From Enterococcus faecalis 13-SD-W-01 (GTDB lineage Bacteria > Bacillota > Bacilli > Lactobacillales > Enterococcaceae), in the NCBI GenBank assembly GCA_000415185.1, contig KE351687.1, positions 81,783 through 145,782 on the forward strand: a stretch of DNA of 64,000 bases. The letters are read 5' to 3'. This document shows, piece by piece, positions 26,852-36,599 of the stretch. Position numbers and translations under genes: made by a program. Each line of letters opens with the position of its first letter. The first letter of the stretch is position 1. The notes beneath the pieces are model-generated. The model did no database searches and was not told where the DNA came from. It saw only the letters and a list, made by a program, of their open reading frames with translations.

Positions 26852-28084
26852 ATGACAGAATTTGATCAAACGCAAGCAGAAAATAATAACCAGTCAATGG
26901 AAGACGCAATGAAAAGCGTCCAAGAAGTAAGTGTAGGCGATATCGTTAAGGGAGAAGTCCTAGCGCTTGAAGATAAACAAGTGGTTGTCGGTATCGAAGG
27001 AGCAGGCGTAGAAGGCGTCGTTCCAGCAAAAGAACTTTCTACTTTGCCAGTTGAAGATATCCACGAACTTGTAAAAGTCGGCGATGTTCTTGACTTAGTC
27101 GTTATCAGCACAATTGGTAAAGACAAAGAAAACGGCAGCTATCTATTATCTAAACGCCGTTTGGATGCGAAAAAAGTATGGGAAGATATCGAAAAAGACT
27201 TCCAAGAAGGAAAAATCATCGAAGCCCCTGTTACAAATGTTGTCAAAGGCGGTTTAGTCGTTGACGTGGGTGTACGCGGATTTGTTCCTGCTTCAATGGT
27301 AGAAGATCACTTTGTTTCTGATTTCTCAGAATACAAAGGCAAGACTCTTACATTCAAAATCATCGAAATCGAACCTTCTGAAAATCGTTTGATCCTTTCA
27401 CACAAAGCAGTCGTGGAAGGCGAAAAAGAAGAACAGAAGAAAGAAGTATTGGCAAATATCCATGAAGGCGATGAAATCGAAGGACGCGTGGCACGCTTGA
27501 CAAACTTTGGTGCATTTATCGATCTAGGCGGTATCGACGGATTGGTCCATGTATCAGAGATCTCTCACAGCCATGTTGCAAAACCAAGCGATGCACTTTC
27601 AGTCGGCGATGAAGTCAAAGTGAAAGTTCTATCGATCAATCCAGACCAAGAACGTGTTTCTTTATCTATCAAAGATACATTGCCTGGACCATGGACAAAT
27701 GTTGAATCAAAAGCACCAGTCGGCTCTGTTTTAGAAGGAACAGTCAAACGTTTGACAAGCTTCGGCGCATTTGTTGAAGTATTTCCTGGTGTAGAGGGAC
27801 TTGTGCATATTTCTCAAATCTCTCACAAACACATCGCGACACCGCATGAAGTTCTTCATGAAGGCGACCAAGTACAAGTCAAAGTCTTGGAAGTACATCC
27901 AGAAGAACAGCGTATTGCGCTTAGCATCAAAGCATTAGAAGAAAAACCTGCATCTGAAAAAGAAGAAGAACCTGCAGAAGAAACGTATGAAATGCCAGAA
28001 GAAAACACTGGCTTTACAATGGGTGACATCTTAGGGGACGCTTTGAAAGATGCAGAAATAAACGACGAAGATTCTGAAAAATAA
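26852..28084 (+). CDS. rpsA: 30S ribosomal protein S1 (four S1 domains)
   Basis: The 410-residue protein has four S1 RNA-binding domains starting near residues 20, 105, 190 and 275 (VSVGDIVKGEVLAL, APVTNVVKGGLVVDVG, DEIEGRVARLTNFGAFIDLG, GSVLEGTVKRLTSFGAFVEV), then an acidic tail. It is the short Gram-positive form of S1/YpfD and helps mRNA binding to the ribosome. The ATG at 26852 follows AGGAGG; the in-frame ATG at 26828 is upstream of that site. Confidence 0.93.
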   Translation: MTEFDQTQAENNNQSMEDAMKSVQEVSVGDIVKGEVLALEDKQVVVGIEGAGVEGVVPAKELSTLPVEDIHELVKVGDVLDLVVISTIGKDKENGSYLLSKRRLDAKKVWEDIEKDFQEGKIIEAPVTNVVKGGLVVDVGVRGFVPASMVEDHFVSDFSEYKGKTLTFKIIEIEPSENRLILSHKAVVEGEKEEQKKEVLANIHEGDEIEGRVARLTNFGAFIDLGGIDGLVHVSEISHSHVAKPSDALSVGDEVKVKVLSINPDQERVSLSIKDTLPGPWTNVESKAPVGSVLEGTVKRLTSFGAFVEVFPGVEGLVHISQISHKHIATPHEVLHEGDQVQVKVLEVHPEEQRIALSIKALEEKPASEKEEEPAEETYEMPEENTGFTMGDILGDALKDAEINDEDSEK

Positions 28085-28092
28085 AGCTTGAA

Positions 28093-28132
28093 TCATCCGT
28101 TTCATTGAAAGAAACGGATGAGGCACTTTTTA
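28093..28132 (+). terminator. Terminator of rpsA
   Basis: TCATCCGTTTC pairs with GAAACGGATGA, followed by T-rich sequence. Confidence 0.75.
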
Positions 28133-28207
28133 GGATATTTTTTTCCTCTGTGAATAGGCAGAGAAAAGAAAGACTCGTTTGTCTGAAGTTTTTAAGTATA
28201 GAATTTG

Positions 28208-28263
28208 AAAAAACAGATGATCCGAAAGCTGCTTATCAGATTTTCAGGATCATTTGTTTTTTT
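28208..28263 (+). terminator. Second hairpin terminator between rpsA and der
   Basis: AAAAAACAGATGATCC pairs with GGATCATTTGTTTTTT around a long loop. The A and T flanks make it active in either direction. Confidence 0.6.
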
Positions 28264-28382
28264 GATTAAGTTTTTTGTCTGATCTGCTGCAGTTTTCATT
28301 AGAAAAAGAAATACAAGCTTGAAACTTTCCAAGCCATTCGGTAAACTAAGTAAGATTGAAGACATGACTAGGAGGAAAAAAT

Positions 28383-29693
28383 ATGGCAAATCCAACTATA
28401 GCAATCGTTGGACGTCCGAATGTCGGCAAGTCCACGATCTTTAACCGTATTGCCGGAGAACGTATCTCGATCGTTGAGGATACTCCGGGAGTAACACGAG
28501 ATCGCATCTACGCTAAAGGCGAATGGCTGGGTCGAGAATTCAGCATTATTGATACGGGCGGGATCGATTTAGGTGACGAGCCATTTATGGATCAAATCAA
28601 GCATCAAGCAGAAATCGCGATCGAAGAAGCAGATGTAATTGTTTGTGTTGTAAGTGGGCGTGAAGGCGTAACAGATGCGGATGAGATGGTAGCAAAGATC
28701 TTATACCGCAGTAACAAACCAGTGATTTTGGCTGTCAATAAAGTCGATAATCCTGAAATGAGAAATGACATCTATGAATTTTATTCACTTGGACTAGGCG
28801 ATCCATATCCTGTTTCAGGAAGCCACGGTCTGGGAATCGGTGATATTCTAGATGAAGCAATCAAACATTTTGCTGAAGAAGCAGATGAAGAAGATGAAGA
28901 TACGATCAAATTCAGTTTGATCGGACGTCCGAATGTTGGGAAATCTTCTTTGATCAATGCAATTTTAGGGGAAGATCGTGTGATTGTATCAGATATTGAA
29001 GGAACAACACGTGATGCAATCGACACGCATTTTGTTTCTGAATCTGGACAAAAATTCTTGATGATCGATACAGCAGGAATGCGCAAGCGCGGTAAAGTTT
29101 ATGAGAATACTGAAAAATACAGTGTGATGCGTGCGATGCGTGCAATTGACCGCTCGGACATCGTCTTAATGGTCATTAATGGCGAAGAAGGTATCAGAGA
29201 ACAAGACAAACGTGTAGCTGGCTATGCCCATGAAGCAGGCCGCGGAATCATCATCGTGGTCAATAAATGGGACTTAGTAGAAAAAGAAACAAATACGATG
29301 CGCGACTTTGAACAAGAGATCAGAGAAGAATTCCAATATTTGGATTACGCACCAATCATCTTTGTATCAGCTGTGACAAAACAGCGATTGAACCGCTTGC
29401 CTGAATTAATCGAGCAAGTTAGCCAAAATCAAACGATGCGCGTTTCTTCTGCTGTTCTGAACGATGTGATCATGGACGCTGTAGCAATCAATCCAACGCC
29501 GACAGACAAAGGAAAACGTCTGAAGATTTTTTATGCGACACAAGTGGCAATCAAGCCGCCGACCTTTGTTATTTTTGTGAATGAAGAAGAACTGATGCAC
29601 TTCTCTTATGAACGTTTCTTAGAGAACCAAATCAGAAAAGCCTTCGAGTTTGAAGGTACACCGATCCGCATCATTCCAAGACGCAGAAAATGA
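28383..29693 (+). CDS. der: Ribosome assembly GTPase Der (EngA)
   Basis: The 436-residue protein contains two consecutive GTPase domains and a C-terminal KH-like domain, the unique layout of Der. The first P-loop is GRPNVGKST (about 9-17) with DTPGVTRDR; the second is GRPNVGKSS (about 181-189) with NKWD further on. It is needed for 50S subunit maturation. AGGAGG precedes the ATG. Confidence 0.97.
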   Translation: MANPTIAIVGRPNVGKSTIFNRIAGERISIVEDTPGVTRDRIYAKGEWLGREFSIIDTGGIDLGDEPFMDQIKHQAEIAIEEADVIVCVVSGREGVTDADEMVAKILYRSNKPVILAVNKVDNPEMRNDIYEFYSLGLGDPYPVSGSHGLGIGDILDEAIKHFAEEADEEDEDTIKFSLIGRPNVGKSSLINAILGEDRVIVSDIEGTTRDAIDTHFVSESGQKFLMIDTAGMRKRGKVYENTEKYSVMRAMRAIDRSDIVLMVINGEEGIREQDKRVAGYAHEAGRGIIIVVNKWDLVEKETNTMRDFEQEIREEFQYLDYAPIIFVSAVTKQRLNRLPELIEQVSQNQTMRVSSAVLNDVIMDAVAINPTPTDKGKRLKIFYATQVAIKPPTFVIFVNEEELMHFSYERFLENQIRKAFEFEGTPIRIIPRRRK

Positions 29694-29829
29694 GCATTTT
29701 ACCATAACTATGGGTTTTTGACAAAAAAAATCACGTTTTTTATGTGTTACGTTTTTATGACTAAAAAAAGCAGCTAAAAATCGGCAAAAACCTTGCTATT
29801 AAGCGATTCATATGCTATCGTGATAACAG

Positions 29830-29886
29830 AATATTGAATTTGATCAATATTTTAGATAAACATTTTGGACCACTCAAAATGTTTAT
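29830..29886 (+). promoter_or_regulatory. Two tandem perfect inverted repeats in the hup leader
   Basis: AATATTGA/TCAATATT (29830-29851) is followed by a 12-bp perfect repeat ATAAACATTTTG/CAAAATGTTTAT (29856-29886, 7-base loop). Neither has a T run. They lie 50-100 bases before the hup start and could be RNA stem-loops or protein-binding sites. Confidence 0.5.
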
Positions 29887-29936
29887 AAAATCGATGTTTT
29901 ACATCATATCTCTTTTGGAGGAGGTGAATCTATCCC

Positions 29937-30212
29937 ATGGCAAACAAAGCAGAATTAATCGAAAAAGTTGCTTCAGCTACTGATTTAACTAAAAAAGATG
30001 CAACTGCAGCTGTAGACGCTGTATTCTCAACTATCCAAGATGCTTTAGCTAACGGTGAAAAAGTTCAATTAATCGGTTTTGGTAACTTTGAAGTTCGCGA
30101 ACGTGCGGCTCGTAAAGGACGCAACCCGCAAACAGGTGAAGAAATCGAAATCCCAGCTAGCAAAGTACCTGCATTCAAACCAGGTAAAGCATTGAAAGAC
30201 GCAGTTAAATAA
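29937..30212 (+). CDS. hup: DNA-binding protein HU
   Basis: The 91-residue histone-like protein bends and compacts DNA as a dimer. The DNA-binding arm contains the conserved [19 protein letters not shown] block (RKGRNPQTG) and the ending [15 protein letters not shown]. The N-terminus [21 protein letters not shown] is typical. AGGAGG lies at 29920-29925. It has its own leader with two inverted repeats and a terminator at 30225-30262. Confidence 0.96.
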   Translation: MANKAELIEKVASATDLTKKDATAAVDAVFSTIQDALANGEKVQLIGFGNFEVRERAARKGRNPQTGEEIEIPASKVPAFKPGKALKDAVK

Positions 30213-30224
30213 TCTTGCGTTTTA

Positions 30225-30262
30225 ATCCCTTGTGGCTCTAAGGCTGCAAGGGAGTTTTTTTG
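30225..30262 (+). terminator. Terminator of hup
   Basis: CCCTTG pairs with CAAGGG with GC/GC inner pairing, followed by seven T. Confidence 0.8.
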
Positions 30263-30422
30263 TTTGCAGAAGCCTGCAGGGACCGAAAAAAGGAGTAAAG
30301 CCATTCATACATAACCCTAACACTGACTCCGCTGTTATTTAAGTGACGCATTTGTTTGAGCGGCGCGCTTTTCTTTTTGAAACACTGGACTAATGGTAAA
30401 ATAAGAGAAAGGAGGGAAGCAG

Positions 30423-31485
30423 ATGAAAATGATTTATCGTTCGGCAAACCAGAAAACGAACATTTTTTACGGAAAGACATTAAGCAGTCAGCTAAAAGAA
30501 ACCGAAAATGACACCCACATGTTGTTCGTTACAAATCAGCGTTATTATGATTTATTTGCCGCGAAAATAAATCAGCTGTTTCCAGACCAGACAAAAGTCG
30601 ACTGGCATATTTGTACGAACAGCCCTCAATGCAACCAGTTGTCGGAACTAGAAAACTTATTAGGCTTTACAAAAAAATTCCCTGAAAAAGAAGAGTATCT
30701 GATCGTTGGTTTCGGCAATGAAGGAATCATGGATCTAGCCGCTTTTTTTTCAAAAGAACAGTCCGTTGACTTCCAAGCTGTGGCTGATACCCGTTTCGAT
30801 CCGCTCAATGGGAAGAAGTCTGACAGAGAAACGAACGATCCTCCAGATGAACCAGCCAATCATGCAAACCAATCATTATCCAGAAACGATCTTTTATGAT
30901 GGAACCATCAGTGAAAAGCAGAGAGACGGTAAACCAGTCGATTTTTTGACGTTTATCCGCTGCGGTATCGTCTGCGACTACTCATTTCTTCAAATGCTTT
31001 ATAAAAATTATCCAGCAAAAGAGAACATCATGTCCCGGCCTTTGACTGGCATGTTAGAAAAAATGATCCGTTTTTACGAAGAAAGTAACGAAAACTTGAA
31101 TAATTATGGTAAATTATTTGAGCAGGCATTTTATATGACAGAGAATGGGCATTTACTTTCCTATAACATGAAACAATTTTTAGGAATGGTTTTCCATTTG
31201 TTGTGGAGTATGGAAGCTGCACCTTTTTCGTTCAAAGAAAAGAACTTTTTGTGGTGGCTGGGCAAATTGGGCTATCCAATCGGCTGGACAGACCAGATTT
31301 CTTCAGCAGAATATCTGCAAAATGTACTTTTTTTAGCAGAACGGAGCAAAACAATTTTAGTTTTAGAAAAAATTGGTATAATCAAAGGATACCAAACGCC
31401 AACTGAAAACGAACTGCTTCAGATGATGGCAAACTATCAAAATATCGTTCGCGAGATAAGAGGGAAAAATGATGGAAACATATAG
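30423..31485 (+). pseudogene. AroB-like (3-dehydroquinate synthase-like) gene, frameshifted
   Basis: Two frames that overlap at 30766-30899 together make one protein of about 353 residues, close to AroB length. The first frame (from 30423, with AAAGGAGG upstream) ends at 30899 and contains EYLIVGFGNEGIMDLAAFF, like the AroB nucleotide-binding loop. The second, without its own ribosome binding site, continues with YPETIFYDGTISEK, GIVCDYSFLQ and LEKIGI. Joining them needs removal of one base near 30800-30835. The AroB catalytic histidine block (GHTFGHAIE) is not conserved, so even an intact product may not be a dehydroquinate synthase. It may be a recent mutation or a sequencing error. It overlaps ypiA. 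Confidence 0.7.
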
Positions 31486-32731
31486 TGAAAAAATGCTGCG
31501 TGCATTGGAAGAAGAAGATTTAGCACAAGCACAGCTTATGCTGACAAAAGCATTGAAGGAAGATTCAGGAGATGTTTTAGCTGAGTTAGGAGAAGAACTG
31601 CTGGCACTCGGTTTTTTAGAGGAAGCAAAACAGATTTTTGAACAATTAGCCGTTCAATACCCAGAAAACGACAGCGTATATATTCCATTAGCAGAAATCG
31701 CCATTGAAAATGATGAAATTGATCAAGCTTTCGAATATCTGGAAAAAATCACCAAAGAAAGCGACTATTACCCACAAGGATTATTAGCACTTGCTGACCT
31801 TTATCAAGTCATTGGTATTCCAGAAGTAAGTGAAGCGAAACTAAAAGAAGCTGCAAGCTTGCTTCCTGATGAGCCGTTGATCCAATTTGCATTAGCAGAA
31901 CTTTATTTTTCTGTTGATCGTTTTAATGAAGCTGCTGTTATTTACGAGACATTATCAAACAGCAATATCAAAGAAATCTCAAATATTTCTATGCAAGAAC
32001 GCTTGGGAACATCTTTGAGCATGCAAGGTGAATTTGAAGCGGCAATCGAACCTTTGGAGAATGCGTTGGAAGAAGAACGTACAGATGATCGTCTATTCCA
32101 ATTAGCTTTCACACATCTTCAATTAAAAAACAACGAACCGGCAATCAACTATTTGCAGGAATTGAGAACGATCAATCCGCAATATCAAGCACTTTACCTA
32201 TACCTAGGACAAGCTTTGCAAGAAGAAGAACTGCTGGAAGAGGCACAAGCTGTCTTAGAAGAAGGAATCAAAGAAAATCCTTATCAAGTCGAATTGTATC
32301 ATTTGGCTTCTGAAAATGCCTATCGTCTGCATGACAAAGTGCGCTCAAAACAGTTATTAGTTCAAGCACTTGAATTAGGGGAAAAACAAGATGAAACACT
32401 GTTGACATTAAGTAACTTGTACTTGAATGATGGAAAATATAAAGAAGTGATTACAGTCATCAATCAAATGGAAGAAGAAGGTAATCCTTATGCTGAATGG
32501 AATCTTGCTCACGCATACAACGAGCTGGAAGAATTCACTCATGCTGCTATCCACTATGAACAAGCGGCACATGAATTACAGCACGAACCAGATTTCTTGA
32601 AAGAATATGCCTTTTTCCTAAGAGAAGAAGGAAGACTAGAAGAAGCAAGAACTCTATTACACCATTACCTGCATCATGAACCAGGAGATATGGAGGCAGC
32701 ATCCGTACTTGAAGACTTAACAGAGAGGTGA
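31472..32731 (+). CDS. TPR repeat protein (YpiA-like)
   Basis: The product of about 419 residues is almost wholly helical and made of tetratricopeptide repeats, for example [34 protein letters not shown] and [21 protein letters not shown]. It has no signal peptide, so it is a cytoplasmic protein-interaction scaffold. B. subtilis ypiA lies at the same place next to ypiB. Its function is not established. The start at 31472 is better spaced from AGGG than the ATG at 31469. Confidence 0.85.
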   Translation: METYSEKMLRALEEEDLAQAQLMLTKALKEDSGDVLAELGEELLALGFLEEAKQIFEQLAVQYPENDSVYIPLAEIAIENDEIDQAFEYLEKITKESDYYPQGLLALADLYQVIGIPEVSEAKLKEAASLLPDEPLIQFALAELYFSVDRFNEAAVIYETLSNSNIKEISNISMQERLGTSLSMQGEFEAAIEPLENALEEERTDDRLFQLAFTHLQLKNNEPAINYLQELRTINPQYQALYLYLGQALQEEELLEEAQAVLEEGIKENPYQVELYHLASENAYRLHDKVRSKQLLVQALELGEKQDETLLTLSNLYLNDGKYKEVITVINQMEEEGNPYAEWNLAHAYNELEEFTHAAIHYEQAAHELQHEPDFLKEYAFFLREEGRLEEARTLLHHYLHHEPGDMEAASVLEDLTER

Positions 32732-32736
32732 TCAAG

Positions 32737-33303
32737 ATGTTTATTGACGTAGAAGAGAAAAAACATTTCTTGAACTGGATGGTCAATCACGTGTCGTTTA
32801 GCCGCAGAGAAGTCTTTTGGATTTTGAATTATTTAGCAAATCATGAAGCGATTTTGAACAATGTCCATTTCATCGAAGAAGCGGATCAATCAAAACGCGG
32901 ATTGCAGATCCGGGACCTTTCAAACGGCGGCGAACCGCTGAAATTATTTTTACAAGGAAAAGAATTCACAGACACGGATCAAATTTTCCATGAGATCCGG
33001 CTGAATTGGAAAGAACCGCTCTACGTCGAGTGTTTATTTGAAAATGCTTGGCAAAACGCCGATTATATGGCGATTTTAGAAGAAAATCCTTTTGTCAGCT
33101 GGGAAGATACTGTCAGCGATGAAAACAAAGAAAAAATAAACCAGTATTTTCTTGAAAAAGAATATGAATCGCAACTGAATGTTCTTTATGCACAAATTGA
33201 TCAAGCGTTAGAATCGGGGGATCGAGATTCATTTTTAGAATTATCGAATGAAGTGAATCAACGAATCTTCGAGCACACATTGTCATTTGACAAAAGTCGC
33301 TAA
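32737..33303 (+). CDS. ypiB: UPF0302 family protein YpiB
   Basis: The 188-residue cytoplasmic protein matches UPF0302. [24 protein letters not shown] near the N-terminus is diagnostic, with a conserved VHFIEEAD. The start ATG at 32737 follows GAGGTGATC, and the gene is five bases from the TPR gene, so they form an operon. No enzymatic motif is visible and the function is unknown. Confidence 0.85.
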   Translation: MFIDVEEKKHFLNWMVNHVSFSRREVFWILNYLANHEAILNNVHFIEEADQSKRGLQIRDLSNGGEPLKLFLQGKEFTDTDQIFHEIRLNWKEPLYVECLFENAWQNADYMAILEENPFVSWEDTVSDENKEKINQYFLEKEYESQLNVLYAQIDQALESGDRDSFLELSNEVNQRIFEHTLSFDKSR

Positions 33304-33307
33304 AAGC

Positions 33308-33352
33308 AAAAATGGACTGTTTCTTTTCTTGAGAAGAAGGCAGTCTATTTTT
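33308..33352 (+). terminator. Terminator of ypiA-ypiB
   Basis: AATGGACTG pairs with CAGTCTATT, with an inner CTTTTCTT/AAGAAGG stem and a T tail. Confidence 0.7.
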
Positions 33353-33353
33353 G

Positions 33354-33596
33354 TAGAGAGGTCGTGAAAAAACCGCTCAGCTCCAAGCAATAACGAAGAA
33401 AAATAGAAAATAGCTTTTCATATTTTGTATTTTTTTGAATTATTGCCGAAGGAGTTGGTTTTTGAACACCGTTTAAAGAGAGGTCGTGAACAACATGTCT
33501 TGCTTCAAGAATTAAGGACGAAAAAGGTAAAATAGCTCTTCATGTTTTAGCTGATTTTGAGTTAATACCGAAAGTCAGCTTTTGAACAGACTCTCA
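33354..33596. repeat. Two palindromic repeat units, same family as 14100-14435, reversed
   Basis: Two units of about 120 bp read in the opposite orientation to the first array. Each starts with AGAGAGGTCGTGAA, and the junction contains GAACACCGTTTAAAGAGAGG, the reverse complement of the block seen at 14300. The cores are AAAATAGCTTTTCATATTTT and AAAATAGCTCTTCATGTTTT. Unit 1 pairs AGCAATAA with TTATTGC around its core. No coding potential is seen. This occupies most of the ypiB to MazG-like gap of about 370 bases. Confidence 0.8.
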
Positions 33597-33671
33597 AACA
33601 CTCGATTTCTTGGCCCTCTGTCTAGGAATAGTCGTTGATTTTTGTTAAGATAACGAAGAAGGGGGAGAAAA

Positions 33672-34013
33672 ATGGAAAAAGAACGTACACTAAAAGAGAT
33701 GCAGCTGGAAGTAGATGCATACATCCAGCAATTCAAAACAGGTTATTTTTCTCCGCTGGCACAAATGGCTCGTTTGACCGAAGAAGTGGGGGAACTCGCA
33801 CGGGAAGTCAATCACCATTATGGAGAAAAAAAGAAAAAACCAACTGAGAAAGAAAATACAGTCGCTGAAGAGTTGGGCGATGTGTTGTTCGTAACGATGA
33901 TCATGGCAAACTCGATGGACATCGATTTGACCGCTGTTTTTGAAAAAAATATGGAAAAATTCAACCAGCGCGACCGCTATCGTTTTGAACGAAAAGATGG
34001 AAAAACAGAATGA
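33672..34013 (+). CDS. MazG-like nucleotide pyrophosphohydrolase
   Basis: The 113-residue protein has the all-alpha NTP pyrophosphatase fold. EEVGELAREV and EELGDVLFVTMIMAN give the ExxE and ExxD magnesium ligands. It matches B. subtilis YpjD, which likewise precedes cca. The expected activity is hydrolysis of a nucleoside triphosphate to monophosphate and pyrophosphate, as house-cleaning; the substrate is unknown. AGAAGGGGGAG precedes the ATG. Confidence 0.85.
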   Translation: MEKERTLKEMQLEVDAYIQQFKTGYFSPLAQMARLTEEVGELAREVNHHYGEKKKKPTEKENTVAEELGDVLFVTMIMANSMDIDLTAVFEKNMEKFNQRDRYRFERKDGKTE

Positions 34014-34083
34014 TTTTTTGACTGCCGTGTGATTTGTTTGTTCGTAAAACTTGGCAGAATTTATTGAGGGATTGGAAAAAGAG

Positions 34084-35295
34084 ATGAAATTAGAACAGTT
34101 GCCTATAGAATACCAAAAAGCACTTCCTGTTTTGCGGAAAATCGAAGAAGCAGGTTATGAAGCCTATTTTGTTGGGGGAAGCGTCCGGGATACTTTGCTG
34201 GGACAGCCGATTCATGATGTGGATATCGCCACCAGCGCGTTTCCAGAAGAAATCAAACAACTGTTTCCGCGAACAATCGATATCGGCATCGAACATGGGA
34301 CCGTTTTGGTTTTAGAAGATGAGGAGCAATATGAGATCACGACATTCCGGACAGAATCTGCCTATCAAGATTATCGACGCCCGGATCATGTCGAATTTGT
34401 CCGTTCATTGGAAGAAGATCTGAAAAGAAGAGATTTTACTATCAACGCTTTTGCACTGAAAGAAGATGGAGAGATCGTTGATTTGTTCCACGGTCTAGAG
34501 GATTTAGAAAATCAGATCTTGCGAGCAGTAGGGAATCCTAATGAACGTTTCCATGAAGATGCATTACGCATGATGCGAGGCATTCGTTTTGTGAGTCAAT
34601 TGGGGTTTCATTTATCGGAAGAAACAGCGGAAGCTATCCAAAAAAATCACGCATTGCTGGAAAAAATATCCATTGAACGTATCAATATCGAATTTGTCAA
34701 AACATTGTTAGGCAAAAATAGAAAGCGCGGAATGGAAACATTTGTAGAAACAGAATGTTATATCTATTGTCCAGGGCTGAAAGATGCAGGTGAAGCACTG
34801 CTGCGTTTTGGCGACTTGCCGGAAGATCAGTTAACTACAGAAGAGCAAGCATGGACACTGCTTCTTAGCCAAATGGTTATGGATGAGTCTGAAATCCGCC
34901 CATTTTTGAAAGCTTGGAAATGTTCCAATCAAATGATCAAAGATGTCCAGACGCTTTATCTTGGCTTAAAAGCGAGACAAAACGGTCCGCTTTCTGCTGA
35001 ACTGCTTTATCTTCTAGGGGAGAAAAAAGCATGTCAAGTGGAAGAGCTGATTCGTTATTTTGGGGAAGAATCAGAAACCGAAACAGTGATGACACGCTAC
35101 CAAGCTTTGCCAATCAAAGACCTTCGCGAATTAGCGATTGATGGAAAAGTGTTATTAGCAGCCATTGACCGCAAACCAGGAAAATGGGTCAGCGAAGCTT
35201 TGAAACAAGCAGAAGCTGCTGTGATAAACAATGAAATCCAGAATCAAAAAGAACAACTGATCGACTATGTAAAACAATCATTACCAAATGAATAA
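34084..35295 (+). CDS. cca: CCA-adding tRNA nucleotidyltransferase
   Basis: The 403-residue class II enzyme adds or repairs the 3' CCA of tRNAs. The catalytic motif is GGSVRDTLLGQPIHDVDIAT (two metal-binding aspartates), followed by RRDFTINAFAL and the nucleotide-selection EDALRMMRGIRF. The C-terminal helical part binds tRNA. The start at 34084 (MKLEQLP) fits the family's length; the TTG at 34051 has no ribosome binding site. A weak purine stretch is immediately upstream. Confidence 0.93.
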   Translation: MKLEQLPIEYQKALPVLRKIEEAGYEAYFVGGSVRDTLLGQPIHDVDIATSAFPEEIKQLFPRTIDIGIEHGTVLVLEDEEQYEITTFRTESAYQDYRRPDHVEFVRSLEEDLKRRDFTINAFALKEDGEIVDLFHGLEDLENQILRAVGNPNERFHEDALRMMRGIRFVSQLGFHLSEETAEAIQKNHALLEKISIERINIEFVKTLLGKNRKRGMETFVETECYIYCPGLKDAGEALLRFGDLPEDQLTTEEQAWTLLLSQMVMDESEIRPFLKAWKCSNQMIKDVQTLYLGLKARQNGPLSAELLYLLGEKKACQVEELIRYFGEESETETVMTRYQALPIKDLRELAIDGKVLLAAIDRKPGKWVSEALKQAEAAVINNEIQNQKEQLIDYVKQSLPNE

Positions 35296-35298
35296 TAA

Positions 35299-35337
35299 AA
35301 CAGCTTTTCAGGAGATTTCCTGGAAAGCTGTTTTTTT
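35299..35337. terminator. Terminator between convergent cca and gntR
   Basis: AACAGCTTTTCAGG pairs with CCTGGAAAGCTGTT, followed by seven T; A-rich on the other side. Confidence 0.88.
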
Positions 35338-35351
35338 GTTGGAAAAACGGA

Positions 35352-36062
35352 TCAATCGGCAATCAACACTGTCTCAAAATGGAATTCGCTAGGAATATGG
35401 TTAGCGATCGAAAATTCGAAAATCCGGCCGTCATCCAGATAAGCAACTTGTTCCACGCGCATCAAAAAGTCGATTTCTGTTAAATTCAGATATTTTCTTT
35501 CTAAAGCAGAAGGGCGGATACCGGAAATATTGACATGGGCACTTTTGACCGTCAAGTTCAATTTCTCGGAAATGTATTTATAAATTGAAGTTTCTAATTC
35601 TTTCATCGTCAAATCAGGAATGATCGAGACAGGCATCCATGTATATTCGATGATTGAAGGAATTCCTTTGATTTTTCGCATCCGAATGATCTTATAGACA
35701 AGAGAATCTCCATCAATACCGAGTTTTTCGGCGATCGACGGATCAGGAACTTCAGTGGTGAAACCGATAATAGTTGATTCTACTTTTCCTTCATGTCTCG
35801 AGAAGCTTCCAGTCAAAGGGGAGAATTTAGTCATTGTTCGATTTTGAAAATCTTTGACGAAGCTGCCTGAACCTCTTCGTCTGACGATATAGCCTTCTCT
35901 CACCAGAAGATTCAGTGCTTTAGTGATCGTTAATTCGCTGACTTGGTATTTTTCGGCTAAGATCCGCCCTTGAGGCAATTTTTCATTTATTGCATAATAT
36001 CCGGATTCGATATCTTTTTTTATTTTTTTGTAAATATCTGTGTATTTTATATTTGTTCCCAT
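35352..36062 (-). CDS. GntR family regulator (UTRA effector domain)
   Basis: The 236-residue repressor-type protein has an N-terminal winged helix (YKKIKKDIESGYYAINEKLPQGRILAEKYQVSELTITKALNLL, ending YIVRRRGSGSFV) and a C-terminal UTRA domain (about 75-235) that binds a sugar-phosphate-type ligand. It is divergent from the PTS operon, with two identical palindromes (AAACTATATAGTTT) between them as its likely operators. The start is ATG at 36062 after AGAGAAG; the TTG at 36077 is too close to AAAGGAG. Confidence 0.88.
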   Translation of the reverse strand: MGTNIKYTDIYKKIKKDIESGYYAINEKLPQGRILAEKYQVSELTITKALNLLVREGYIVRRRGSGSFVKDFQNRTMTKFSPLTGSFSRHEGKVESTIIGFTTEVPDPSIAEKLGIDGDSLVYKIIRMRKIKGIPSIIEYTWMPVSIIPDLTMKELETSIYKYISEKLNLTVKSAHVNISGIRPSALERKYLNLTEIDFLMRVEQVAYLDDGRIFEFSIANHIPSEFHFETVLIAD

Positions 36063-36114
36063 CGCTTCTCTTCTCAACTCCTTTACTTTATTATAACATT
36101 AAACTTCTTTATTT

Positions 36115-36128
36115 AAACTATATAGTTT
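36115..36128. promoter_or_regulatory. Probable GntR operator 1
   Basis: AAACTATATAGTTT, a 14-bp perfect palindrome 53 bases upstream of the gntR start. It could mediate autoregulation. Confidence 0.7.
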
Positions 36129-36183
36129 TTATTATATTTTGTTTTTTATTTCCTTGATAACAAAATATTTATCAATATTTTTG

Positions 36184-36212
36184 TTGACTTTGTGTTTTTA
36201 AAACTATATAGT
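36184..36212 (+). promoter_or_regulatory. Promoter of the PTS operon
   Basis: TTGACT at 36184-36189, a 17-bp spacer and TATAGT at 36207-36212. The -10 lies within operator 2. Confidence 0.6.
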
Positions 36213-36215
36213 TTT
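36200..36215. promoter_or_regulatory. Probable GntR operator 2
   Basis: AAAACTATATAGTTTT, a 16-bp perfect palindrome with the same 14-bp core as operator 1, placed over the -10 of the PTS operon promoter. Confidence 0.75.
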
Positions 36216-36262
36216 ATCAAAGGATGCGCTTTCTTAAAAATTTGATAGAGAGGAAGAAAATA

Positions 36263-36595
36263 ATGGAAGGTATGGAAGAAATCTCATTTCAGATCATCGC
36301 AGCAGTCGGAGAAGCAAAAACAGCCATCATGGCAGCAATCGCTTTAGCAGGAGAGCAGCAGTATGAAGAAGCAGAAACCCAATTGAAGCAAGCAAAGGAA
36401 AAATTTGCAGCAGCTCATCATGTTCATTTTGATTTGATCCAAAAAGAAGCAAGCGGAGAAAAAACGGAATTAGGGCTTTTACTGGTTCATGCAGAAGATC
36501 AATTGATGACGACAAGCATGTTATATGATGTAGCGGAACAAATGATTGGGATGTATCAAAAAATGTATGCGCTTTTTGCGGAAAAAGGAGTGTAG
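36263..36595 (+). CDS. PTS lactose/cellobiose-type IIA component
   Basis: The 110-residue phosphotransferase subunit passes phosphate from HPr to IIB. It has the family's three-helix pattern and the active histidine H76 in LLLVHAEDQLMTT. The start at 36263 follows AGAGGAAG; an earlier ATG at 36224 lies before the ribosome binding site. First gene of a five-gene operon (IIA, IIC, IIB, oxidoreductase, unknown). Confidence 0.92.
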   Translation: MEGMEEISFQIIAAVGEAKTAIMAAIALAGEQQYEEAETQLKQAKEKFAAAHHVHFDLIQKEASGEKTELGLLLVHAEDQLMTTSMLYDVAEQMIGMYQKMYALFAEKGV

Positions 36596-36599
36596 CAAA

